A DNA stretch of 64,000 nucleotides from contig CAVZNF010000005.1 of NCBI GenBank assembly GCA_963776565.1, positions 310,001 through 374,000 on the forward strand, read 5' to 3'. This DNA comes from GMQP-bins7 sp963776565 (GTDB taxonomy: Bacteria > Actinomycetota > Thermoleophilia > Gaiellales > Gaiellaceae). Of this stretch, positions 8,207 through 17,056 are shown piece after piece; position 1 is the stretch's first letter, and every line of letters starts with the position of its first letter. The notes beneath the pieces were generated by a model. The model saw only the letters and a program-made list of their open reading frames with translations, made no database searches and had not been told where the DNA came from. The translations under genes and the position numbers were made by a program.

Positions 8207-11200
8207 ATGGCCGGATACGTGGAGCTCCACGCGCACTCGGCGTACTCGTTCCTCGACGGCGCGTCACAGCCGGAGGAGCTCGCTGCGCGCGCGGCGGAGC
8301 TCGGCTACGAGGCGCTCGCCCTCACCGACCACGACGGCGTCTACGGCTCCCTCGAGTTCGCGCACGCCGCAAAGGCGTTCGGCGTGCGGGCGATCACGGG
8401 AGCGGAGGTCACCCTCGACGGCGGCGCGCACATCACGCTGCTCGTGGAGTCGCGGCGTGGGTACGCCAACCTCTGCCGCCTGCTCACGACCGCACATGCG
8501 GGAACGCGTCGGGTGGGACGCGAAGATCGCGAGCCGCTGCCGCCCTCGGTTCCGCTCGAGACCGTTGCGGAATCGAACGAGGGGCTCGTCTGCCTCTCGG
8601 GTTGCGCGCGGCGCGGTCTCGGCCTTCTCGATCCGAATGCCGCAGTGCGTCTCGCCGGCGCGTTCGGCCCCGACCGGTTCTACGTCGAGCTCCAGCGCCC
8701 GTTCGAGCGCGGAGACACGCGCCGCCTGACGCTTCTCCGCGACCTCGCCGAGCACCTCGGCGTGGAGACGGTCGCGACCGGAGACGTCCATTCGCACCAT
8801 CCGCGGCGGACGCTGCTGCAGGACGTGCTCGTCGCGATCCGCTGTCGCACGTCGCTCGAAGGCTGCGAGCCGGAGCGCCGCGGGAACCGCGAGAGCTACC
8901 TGCGCTCGCCCGAGGAGATGCTGGAGCGCTTCTCCTTCGATCGCGCAGCTGCGGAGCGGAGCGCGATCCTCGCCGAGCGGCTCGAGTTCGATCTCACCGA
9001 GGAGCTCGGGTACAGCTACCCGGATTTCTCGGACGGCGAGGAGCCGGCCATCCGCCAGCTCGCCGCGATCTGCCATGCGGCTGTGAGTGAGCGCTATCGA
9101 GGGGAGAGGCTTGCCTCGCCGGCTCGCCGACGACTCGACAGCGAGCTCGCGCTCATCGAGGAGCTCGGGCTCGCGGGGTTCTTCCTCCTCCACCACGAGG
9201 TGCTCGAGATCGCGCGCGAGTGCGCGCGCGAGGTGCGCGGGACGGACTCGCCACGCGCGTTCCTCCCGCCGGGTCGCGGCCGTGGCTCGTCGGTGGGCTC
9301 GATCGTCTGTTACCTCACCGGTCTCTCGCACGTCGACCCGGTCTCGAACGAGCTCTCGCTCGGACGTTTCCTCAACCGCGAGCTCGCCTCCGTCCCGGAC
9401 ATCGACCTCGACTTCCCGCGCGACATCCGCGAGAAGCTCATCGTCCGGGTCACCGAGCGCTACGGACACGAGCATGCAGCGCTCGTCGCGAGTTTCGCGA
9501 CGTATCGATCGCGCGGCGCGATCCGCGACGTGGGGAAGGCGCTCGGCCTCCCGTTCGCAGAGCTCGAACGGCTCGCGCGGACCTCGGACGGCTGGAGCGC
9601 GAAGCGCGTGGGGGAGGAGGTCGCACGGCTCCCAGACGGTGAGCGCAAGCTCGAGTCGAAGCGGTGGCGTGCGTTCGCCTGGCTCACTGGCGAGATCTCC
9701 GGTCTCCCGCGCCACGTCTCGCAGCACCCGGGCGGGATGATCGTCTCGACGCGGCCACTGATCGAGCTCGTCCCCGTTCAACCCGCGGCAATGGCCGGAC
9801 GCCAGCTCTGCCAGTGGGACAAGGACTCGTGCTCCGACGCCGGCTTCCTCAAGATCGATCTCCTCGGCCTCGGGATGCTTTCAGCGGTCGAGGACTGTGT
9901 CGAGCAGATCGCGCGCACGCACGACGAGGTGATCGACCTCTCGCGCATCCCCTTCGACGACGAGGCCGTGTACGACGACATCCAGCGCGCGGACACGATC
10001 GGCACGTTCCAGATCGAGAGCCGCGCGCAGATGCAGAGCCTCCTGCGGACGAAGCCGGCGAACCTCGACGACATCACCGTGCAGGTCGCGCTCGTGCGGC
10101 CGGGGCCGATCCAGGGGAAGGCCGTGCATCCGTACATCGACGCGCGGCAGCAGCTCCGCGAAGACCCCTCCTACGTCTTCCCGGTCGATCACGAGCTCCT
10201 GCGCGAGCCCTTGCGGTCGACCTTCGGCGTCGTCGTCTTCCAGGACCAGGTGCTCGAGGTCGCGATCGCGCTCGCCGGATTCACGGTCGGGGAAGCGGAG
10301 GGGCTGCGCCGCGCGATGAGCCGGAAGCGCAGCCACGATGCGCTCGAAGCCTTTCGCGGGCAATTCGTGGCCGGAGCGGCCGAAAAGGGTGTCGACGCCG
10401 AGACCGCAGACACCGTCTTCGACAAGCTCGTCGGCTTCTCCGGCTTCGGCTTCCCGAAAGCGCATGCGGCCGCGTTCGGGCTCCTCGCGTACCAGTCGAC
10501 GTGGCTGCGCCACTACTACCCGGCGGAGTTCCTGTGCGCGCTCCTCAACGAGCAGCCGATGGGCTTCTATCCGCCCGCCACGCTCGTCCGCGATGCGCAG
10601 CGACACGGGGTGGAGGTACTGCCCGTGGACGTCAACCTGAGCGGCGCGCGCTGTGTCGTCGAATGGGAGGCGGTGCGCATCGGCCTGAGCTACATCTCGG
10701 CGATCGGGAAGGACGAGGCCGAGACGCTCGTCTCCGAGCGGGACGCGAGCGGGCCGTATCGCGACGTCGCAGACCTCGCTCGGCGCTCACGTCTCTCCCA
10801 GGACGGCCTCGAGGCGCTCGTCAAGGGCGGCGCCTGCGACGGCTTCTGGAAACCGCGACGTGACCTCCTGTGGGAGCTCGGCCTCGTCTTCCGTGCACAG
10901 TCGGTACCGGGAACCGACGGCGAGATGAAGCAACTGCCGCTCGAGCTCGAGCCCACGACCGAGACACCAGCGCTCCGCGACCTCACGCGCTGGGAGCGGA
11001 TGCTTGCGGACTACCGCCACACGAGCATGTCGATCGAGACGCATCCGTTGATGCTTCTCCGCGCCCACCTCCCGCCGGGAACGCTCTCGAGCACGGAGCT
11101 CCTCGCGGAACGGCACGGACGGCAGGTCGCATTCGCCGGCATGACGGTCGCGCGCCAGCGGCCGTCCACGGCGAACGGGATCGTCTTCATGCTGCTCGAG

Positions 11201-11434
11201 GACGAGCACGGCCAGGTGAACCTCATCGTGCCGTCGCAGATCTACGAGCGGCACCGCGCGACGGTGCGCGCCGAGCCGCTGATCCTCGCCCGGGGCCGCT
11301 ACGAGCGCGTGGGGGAGAACCGCAACGTCCTCGTCTCGAGCCTCGAGTCCCTCGGCCCGCTCGCGCGCAAGGTGGCGAAGGACGACACGGTCTGGGCGTC
11401 GCTTCCGCGCCCGCACTCCTTCGGCCATCGCTGA
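8207..11434 (+). CDS. dnaE2: Error-prone DNA polymerase III alpha subunit DnaE2
   Basis: A 1075-residue C-family polymerase, the translesion partner of ImuB. An N-terminal PHP domain (YVELHAHSAYSFLDGAS, LTDHDGVYG) occupies about 1-250. The palm aspartates are in PDIDLDFPRD (about 395-405) and FLKIDLLGLGMLS (about 548). The finger and thumb run to about 830, a helix-hairpin-helix region (SRLSQDGLEALVKGGACD) follows, and an OB fold closes the protein (GIVFMLLEDEHGQVNLIV). The C-terminal tau-binding tail of replicative DnaE is absent, and the length suits DnaE2. The whole 3.2 kb is intact. It is separated from imuB by the minus-strand cupin block. Confidence 0.95.
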   Translation: MAGYVELHAHSAYSFLDGASQPEELAARAAELGYEALALTDHDGVYGSLEFAHAAKAFGVRAITGAEVTLDGGAHITLLVESRRGYANLCRLLTTAHAGTRRVGREDREPLPPSVPLETVAESNEGLVCLSGCARRGLGLLDPNAAVRLAGAFGPDRFYVELQRPFERGDTRRLTLLRDLAEHLGVETVATGDVHSHHPRRTLLQDVLVAIRCRTSLEGCEPERRGNRESYLRSPEEMLERFSFDRAAAERSAILAERLEFDLTEELGYSYPDFSDGEEPAIRQLAAICHAAVSERYRGERLASPARRRLDSELALIEELGLAGFFLLHHEVLEIARECAREVRGTDSPRAFLPPGRGRGSSVGSIVCYLTGLSHVDPVSNELSLGRFLNRELASVPDIDLDFPRDIREKLIVRVTERYGHEHAALVASFATYRSRGAIRDVGKALGLPFAELERLARTSDGWSAKRVGEEVARLPDGERKLESKRWRAFAWLTGEISGLPRHVSQHPGGMIVSTRPLIELVPVQPAAMAGRQLCQWDKDSCSDAGFLKIDLLGLGMLSAVEDCVEQIARTHDEVIDLSRIPFDDEAVYDDIQRADTIGTFQIESRAQMQSLLRTKPANLDDITVQVALVRPGPIQGKAVHPYIDARQQLREDPSYVFPVDHELLREPLRSTFGVVVFQDQVLEVAIALAGFTVGEAEGLRRAMSRKRSHDALEAFRGQFVAGAAEKGVDAETADTVFDKLVGFSGFGFPKAHAAAFGLLAYQSTWLRHYYPAEFLCALLNEQPMGFYPPATLVRDAQRHGVEVLPVDVNLSGARCVVEWEAVRIGLSYISAIGKDEAETLVSERDASGPYRDVADLARRSRLSQDGLEALVKGGACDGFWKPRRDLLWELGLVFRAQSVPGTDGEMKQLPLELEPTTETPALRDLTRWERMLADYRHTSMSIETHPLMLLRAHLPPGTLSSTELLAERHGRQVAFAGMTVARQRPSTANGIVFMLLEDEHGQVNLIVPSQIYERHRATVRAEPLILARGRYERVGENRNVLVSSLESLGPLARKVAKDDTVWASLPRPHSFGHR

Positions 11435-11451
11435 TGCGGCCGAGTGGATTG

Positions 11452-13232
11452 TCAGGTCGACTTCGAGAGCGTGAACGCCGTCTCGACGATGCCGATGTGG
11501 GTGAACGCCTGCGGGAAGTTGCCGACGAGCCGTTCGCGCTCGGGGTCGTACTCCTCCGAGATGAGGCCGAGGTCGTTGCGGAGCCCGAGCAGCCGCTCGT
11601 ACAGCTCGACCGCCTCGTCGCGGCGACCCTGCTGGGAGAGGACTGCGGCGAGCCAGAACGAGCACGGGAGGAACACGCCCTCGCCCGGCGGGAGGCCGTC
11701 GACGTCCGCGTTCTCCTCGTCGGCGCGGTAGCGCTCGACGAAGCCGCCGCGTACGAGCTCCTGCTCGATCGCGCGGACGGTGCCGACGACGCGGTCGTCG
11801 GTCGCCGGCAGGAAGCCGACGAGCGGAATGAGCAGGCAGCTCGCGTCGAGCCGATCCGAGCCGAAGTACTGCGTGAACGCGCCGCGGTCGGCGTTGTAGC
11901 CCTCGCGCAGCACCTCGTCCTTGATCGCCTTCCTTGCCGCCTTCCAGCGGTCGACCGGCCCGTCGCGACCGTAACCGCTCGATCGTCTTGACGGCACGGT
12001 CGAACGCGACCCAGGCCATGACCTTCGAGTGCGTGAAGTGCCGCCGCGGCCCGCGCACCTCCCAGATCCCCTCGTCGGGCTCGCGCCAGCCGGACTCGAG
12101 CCAGTCGAAGATCTTGCGGGTCAGCCGCCAGGCAGGGTCGGACGGCTCGAGGCCCTGATCGCGCGACTGGTAGAGAGCGTCGACGACCTCGCCGTAGACG
12201 TCGAGCTGACGCTGGTCCGATGCGCCGTTGCCGACGCGAACGGGCTGCGAGCCTTCGTACCCGGCGAGCCAGGGCAGCTCGAACTCCGTGAGCCGCCGCT
12301 CTCCCGCGACGCCGTACATGATCTGCAGATCCTCCGGCGAGCCGGCGATCGCGCGGAGGAGCCAGTCGCGCCAGTCGCCGGCCTCCTCCACGTATCCAGC
12401 GCGTATCAGAGCGAGGAGCGTGAGGGTCGCGTCGCGCAGCCAGCAGTAGCGGTAGTCCCAGTTCCGGACGCCGCCGATCCACTCGGGCAGCGACGTCGTC
12501 GGAGCGGCGACGATTCCTCCGGTCGGCGCGTACGTGAGCGCCTTCAGCGTGAGCAGCGAGCGATGGACGGCGTCGTGCCAGCGACCCTCGTACGTGCAGC
12601 GTGCAGCCCATTCCTCCCAGAAGGCGAGCGTCGGTCGCGAGCGCCTCCTCCGGCTCGATCGGCTCGGGCACCGGCTCGTTGGAGGGGAACCAGCGGAGGA
12701 CGAACGGCACGCGGTCGCCCTCGCTCACGGTGAAGGACGCGACGGTGCGCAGAGTTCCGGCCCTCGTGCTCGATCGGGGTGCGCAGGAGGACTGCGTCGG
12801 GGCCGGCGATCGCGACGAGCGTTCCATCGAGCGTTCCGCACCCAGGGAACGATCGAGCCGTAGTCGAAGCGCTGAGACGAGCTCCATCCGCATCTCGACG
12901 CGCCCGCGCACACCCTCGACGATGCGCACGAGGTCCGGGCTTCGTCTCGCGGGGCGGCATGAAGTCGATGAGCCGCACCGACGCCGTCGTCGGTCTCGAG
13001 CTCGGTCTCGAGGACGAGCGTGTCGCCGCGGTACTGCCGTCGTGTCGAGTCGGAACTCGCCCGCCGGCTGGATCGTCCAGTGGCCGTTCTCCGCGTCGCC
13101 GAGGAGCGCGGCGAACAAGGCGCCCGAGTCGAAGCGCGGCAGGCAGAGCCAGTCGATCGACGCCGTCTCGGCTGACGAGTGCGGCGGTCTCGAGATCGCC
13201 GATGAGGCCGTAGTCCTCGACGGCGATGCCAT
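11452..13232 (-). pseudogene. Glycoside hydrolase family 15 protein (glucoamylase/trehalase type), multiply frameshifted
   Basis: Pieces from three frames rebuild a protein of about 590 residues: EDYGLIGDLETAALVS and SIDWLCLPRFDSGALFA at the N-terminus (the usual GH15 opening), DGVGAVRLIDFMPP, a middle section read in changing frames, then EDLQIMYGVAGERRLTEFEL, WEVRGPRRHFTHSKVMAWVAFDRAV, GAFTQYFGSDRLDASCLL and GEGVFLPCSFWLAAVLS to the stop. These are hallmark GH15 segments around the catalytic glutamates. Many indels are needed, mainly between 11980 and 13160. The ATG overlaps the stop of the small upstream gene (TGATG), but the frame slips right after it. Such proteins often act on trehalose or alpha-glucans; the substrate here is not known. 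Confidence 0.8.
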
Positions 13233-13543
13233 CAGCTGTCCTCGAGAAACGCCGCGAGCCGCGCGAAGCGCTTCCGCGCAGCTCGATCGAACGCCGCTCG
13301 GTACTCGTCGGCGGCGCCCTCGTCGAGCGTTGCTGCGTACGTCTCCCGCATCTCGTGGAGGCGCTCGCCGATCGCATCGACGACGAGCTGGTAGTCGCCG
13401 AACAGCTCCTCGGACTCGTCGGCGTCGGCGTCCGTCCACGCCGCGTCCGCGGCAGCAGCCTCGTCGAGAAGATCCGTCTCGGAGGCGAATAGGTCGAGCT
13501 GACGATCGACGAGCTCGCGGAAGCGCCCGCGCCGGAAGATCAC
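13232..13543 (-). CDS. Conserved hypothetical protein, 103 residues, coupled between GT4 and GH15
   Basis: Starts at GTG 13543, which overlaps the TGA of the glycosyltransferase (GTGA), and its own TGA overlaps the GH15 ATG (TGATG). The protein is acidic and helical, with FRELVDRQLDLFASETDLL, EELFGDYQLVVDAIGERLHEMRETY and a basic segment RAARKRFARLAAFLEDS. No signal peptide or membrane segment. I do not recognise a family; the tight coupling suggests it works with, or stabilises, one of its two neighbours. Confidence 0.75.
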   Translation of the reverse strand: MIFRRGRFRELVDRQLDLFASETDLLDEAAAADAAWTDADADESEELFGDYQLVVDAIGERLHEMRETYAATLDEGAADEYRAAFDRAARKRFARLAAFLEDS

Positions 13544-14592
13544 ACGAGCTCGCGATACAGGTCGAGATGAGCGGCGGCGGACGCGTCCCAGGTGAGCTCC
13601 TCGCGCGCTCTTTCGGCGCCTGCTCGAGCCGACGCGAGCGCCTGCGTATCTCCGAGCAGGTGCTCGAGAGCGGCCGACATCGCGTCGACGTCCCCCGGTG
13701 GAACGACCGTGCCGGCACCGAACCGGCCTACCACCTCGCCGAGCCCGCCGATGTCGTAGACGATCGCGGGGAGACCGGCACCAAGTACCTGCAGAAGCGC
13801 GCCCGAGACGTCGATCTCGGCTCGGTAGGGAAAGAGCGCGACCGTCGACTCGGAAAGCGCACGGCGCAGCTCCGAGTCGGGCAGGTATCCGAGCCGCCAT
13901 TCCGCCCGGTCACCCGCGGTGCGCTGGAGGCCGTCGAGCGGCACGCGCGGATCTCCGACGACCAGGAGTCGAGCGCCGTCGACCCCAAGGACGGCCTCGA
14001 CGGCGTCCTCAGTTCCCTTGTACGGCCGGATGAGGCCGAGGCAGAGCGCAGTTCGCCCGTCGTCGGCCCGCTCGATCTCGGAACGGAAGACGGGATGGCC
14101 GATCACGCGCAGCTTCGCCTCCGCAATGCCGAAGTCGACGAGTTGCCCGTGCCGCGCTCGGAGTGCACGACGACGCGCTCGAACCGTCCGAACAGGGTGC
14201 GCCACATCGCCGTCTTGGAGAGCGTGCGCCGCGGGATCACGTCGTGCGCCGTGAGAACGGCAGGGCTGCGCGGATGGAACAGCCACCGATCCATCTCAGG
14301 GGCGCCGAGCCACTGCGTGTGGATGACGTCTGGCTTCGTCGCGCGCAAACCGGGCCATCCCGACCGGGTGCTCGAGCGCCTTCACGGCCAGGCGGAGACG
14401 CGTTCCGCCCATGCGCGACGACAACGGATAGAACCACTCGCGCGCGTCGTATCCCTCCGCGCGAGCCACCGCGCCGAAGCGAAAGCGCGAGGTGACGAGC
14501 TCGACGTCGGCTCCCGCGCGAGCGAGCGCCGCGCACAGCGAGCGGTCGTACGGCGGGGTGTAGGCAGGCGGATCGACGACGACGACACGCAT
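13540..14592 (-). CDS. Glycosyltransferase family 4 protein (two frame changes)
   Basis: A GT-B fold glycosyltransferase of about 350 residues. The N-terminal domain begins RVVVVDPPAYTPPYDRSLCAALARAGADVELVTS. The middle reads PDVIHTQWLGAPEMDRWLF, AVLTAHDVIPRR and RFERVVVHSERG, and the C-terminal donor domain reads LGLIRPYKGTEDAVEAV, LGYLPDSELRRALSESTVALFPY and GLPAIVYDIGGLGEVV. Frame changes fall near 14340 and 14150. ATG 14592 is preceded by TAACGT. It heads a three-gene overlapping operon with the 103-residue protein and GH15, which suggests making and trimming of a glucan or glycolipid. Confidence 0.82.
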
Positions 14593-14633
14593 CGGCGGCG
14601 AACGTTAGACGCGGTGTCGGCAGAATCCCGCGG

Positions 14634-15696
14634 ATGACGTACGCGGAAGCTCGCGCACAGTTCCCCGTTCTCGAGCGGCTCGCGTACCTTCAAGCGGGGA
14701 GCGTCGGGCCGCTTGCGCGCGGAACGACCGAGGCGATGCGCGCGGCCGAGGAGAGCGCGACTCCACGACGGTCGCGGCGCACTCGCCCAGTTCACGCGGC
14801 TGCTCGAGGCGCGTGAGGAGCTCCGCGGCGAGATCGCCACGCTCGTCGGCGTCTCGGCCGACAAGATCGCGCTCACTGCCTCGACGACCGACGGCTGCAA
14901 CATCGCGCTCGCGGGTCTCGACCTGCGCGCAGGCGACGAGGTGATCACGACGACGGACGAGCACTTCGGTCTCATCGGCCCGCTGCACGCGTCAGGCGCA
15001 CGGGTCGTCGTCGCCGAGCCCGAGCCCGAGCGGATCATCGAGGCGGTCACGCCGAGGACGAGGCTCATCGCGATCTCGCACGTCCTCTGGACGACGGGCG
15101 CCGTGCTCCCGGTGCACGAGCTCAAGGCGTCCACCGGGCTGCCGATCCTCGTCGACGGAGCGCAGTCGGTCGGGGTCTTCCCCGTCGACGCGAACGGGAT
15201 CGACTACTACACGATCTCCGGGCAGAAGTGGCTCTGCGGGCCGGAGGGGACCGGCGCGCTCGTCGTCGCCGAGCCCGAGGCGCTTCGCGTTGCGCGGCCG
15301 AGCTACCTCTCCCAGCAGGCGTACGAGAGCGACGGACGCTTCGTTCCGAAGGACGGTGCGGCGCGCTTCGACCCGAACCTGACACCGACGGCCTCCGTCG
15401 CCGGGCTGCGGGCTGCGATCTCAGCTATCCCGATCTGGGGTCACGCACGCGCAGCTGAAACGGCGGAGCTCTTCCGTTCCCGACTGGCCGATGCAGGATG
15501 CGACGTCGTCATCCCAGAGCAGCGCGCGACGCTCGTCTCGTGGCGCGTGCCCGCGGAGGAGTCGGCCGACGTCGTCGCGAGGCTCGCGGACGCGGGCGTG
15601 ATCGTGCGTGACCTTCCCGCGCGAGGGCTGGTGCGTGCCTCCGTCGGGTGGTGGAACGACGAGAGCGACCTCGAGCGCCTGGTCGCGGCGTTGTAG
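14634..15696 (+). CDS. Class V aminotransferase / cysteine desulfurase-like PLP enzyme (one frame change)
   Basis: A PLP enzyme of fold type I and about 350 residues. ATG 14634 gives MTYAEARAQFPVLERLAYLQAGSVGPL. After a frame change near 14760 the frame gives LTASTTDGCNIALAGL, VITTTDEHFGLIGPL, ILVDGAQSVGVFPVD and YYTISGQKWLCGPEGTG, whose lysine is the expected Schiff-base residue. The indel site lies in a CG-repeat (AGCGCGAC), typical of an assembly slip. The exact substrate is open: isopenicillin-N epimerase-like and selenocysteine-lyase-like members share these motifs. Divergent from the GT4 operon. Confidence 0.85.
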
Positions 15697-15699
15697 GGT
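15694..15699 (+). promoter_or_regulatory. -10 element TAGGGT, leaderless start of the dienelactone hydrolase
   Basis: TAGGGT lies exactly 6 nt before GTG 15706. Its TAG is at the same time the stop codon of the aminotransferase, so stop codon and promoter share bases. Confidence 0.5.
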
Positions 15700-15705
15700 C
15701 GCGGC

Positions 15706-16459
15706 GTGTGCTTCGACCTCGATTCTGCGCCCCCGATCCCGCCGATCTCCGGAGCGGCCGTTTCGCACGACGACCTCGTCCTCGAAGCCTCGGACGGAAA
15801 CCGCTTCGCCGCCTTCCTCGCGACGCCCGAAGAGCCGGCGCGCGTCGGCGTCGTGATCCTGCCCGACGTCCGCGGGCTCTATCGCTTCTACGAGGAGCTC
15901 GCGCTCCGCTTCGCAGAACGCGGCTACGCGGCGCTCGCGTTCGACTACTTCGGACGGACGGCGGGGGTCGAGAAGCGCGACGACGACTTCGAGTACATGC
16001 CGCACGTGCAGCAGACGACACCGCCGGGCGTGCAGGCCGATGTGGGCGCATGCGTCGCGCATCTCCGAGCGGCCGGGTGTGAGGCCGTCTTCACGGTCGG
16101 GTTCTGCTTCGGAGGCCGCAACTCGTGGCTCGCCGCGGCCTCCGGGCACGACCTCAACGGTGCGATCGGCTTCTACGGCCGACCTGGGCCTGGCAACGAC
16201 GGCTCACCCGGCCCGACGCAGCGCGCGCCAGACATGGCCTGTCCGATCCTCGCCCTTCAGGGCGGCGACGATCCCGCGATCCCCGTCGAGGACTCGCGCG
16301 ACGTTCGACGATGCGCTCACAGCCGCAGGCGTCGACCACGAGGTCGTGATCTACGACGGCGCGCCGCACAGCTTCTTCGACCGCAAGCAGGAGGAGTTCG
16401 CGGCCGAGTCCGAGGATGCGTGGAACCGCGTGCTCGCTTTCGTGGCCGACTACTCCTGA
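15706..16459 (+). CDS. Dienelactone hydrolase family protein (one frame change)
   Basis: A cytoplasmic alpha/beta hydrolase of about 250 residues. The nucleophile elbow is GFCFGG (Cys), the acid is in GGDDPAIP, and the His in YDGAPHSFFDRK; this Cys-Asp-His triad defines the family. The frame changes near 16302 inside a CG run (TCGCGCGACG), after which FDDALTAAGVDHEVVIYDG follows. Two missing bases explain it, so an assembly slip is likely. The 3' end overlaps the convergent HD-protein gene by about 10 bp. The physiological substrate need not be dienelactone. Confidence 0.85.
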
Positions 16460-17032
16460 GCGGCGTCCGCTGCCGTCCGGAGGCCCGAGCTCGACCGCGA
16501 TCGGCTGCATGGCTGCGACGACGTTCGCGATGTGCTCGTCGAGCTCGAGGCCGAGGAGCTCCGCGCCCGCGTACACCTCGTCGCGATGGACGCCCGCGGC
16601 GAAGGAGGGCTGCTTCAGCTTCTTCTTGACGGACTTCGGCTCCAGGCCGTCGAGCCCGGTCGGACGCACGAGCCCGCACGCATGCACGAAGCCTGAGAGC
16701 TCGTCACACGCGAACAGCACCTTCTTGAGCTGCGTGTCGCGGGGCATCGCGAGGTGCTCGGCATGCGAGAGGACGGCCTCGATCAGCTCCTCGGGGTAGC
16801 CCTCCTCGCGCAGGATCGCCGCGCCGTCCTGCGGATGCTTGTCCAGCGTGGGATGGATCTCGTAGTCGAAGTCGTGAAGGAGCGCGGTTGCGCGCCAGAA
16901 GTCCTCGTCCTCCCCGTAGAGGCGCGCGTAAGAGCCGACCGACGCCTCGACGGCGAGCGCGTGCCGAAGAAGCGCCTCGCTCTTCGTGTACTGCGTGAGC
17001 GTCTTCCACGCCTGCTCACGGGTCGGCCGCAT
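16450..17032 (-). CDS. HD domain phosphohydrolase-like protein (frame change near 3' end)
   Basis: A protein of about 190 residues with HALAVEASVGSYARL, ATALLHDFDYEIHPTLDKHP (HD pair) and AVLSHAEHLAMPRDTQLKKVLFACDELSGFV. This is the stand-alone HD group of hydrolases acting on nucleotides. The frame stays open far past the family end, whereas one base shifted after MQPIAVELG it ends in a TAG at 16450-16452 after LRTAADAAQE. An indel near 16485 is therefore inferred. ATG 17032 is preceded by TATGGT with 8-nt spacing. Divergent from the S9 peptidase with 24 bp between starts. Confidence 0.78.
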
Positions 17033-17039
17033 GGCGCAG

Positions 17040-17046
17040 TACCATA
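17040..17046. promoter_or_regulatory. Overlapping divergent -10 elements of HD and S9 peptidase genes
   Basis: The plus strand reads TACCAT (17040-17045) upstream of the peptidase, the minus strand TATGGT (17046-17041) 8 nt before the HD ATG. Only 24 bp separate the start codons, and the hexamers share five base pairs. For the peptidase the spacing to TTG 17057 is 11 nt, longer than usual, so that start is less sure. Confidence 0.45.
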
Positions 17047-17056
17047 GCCGCCGCCG

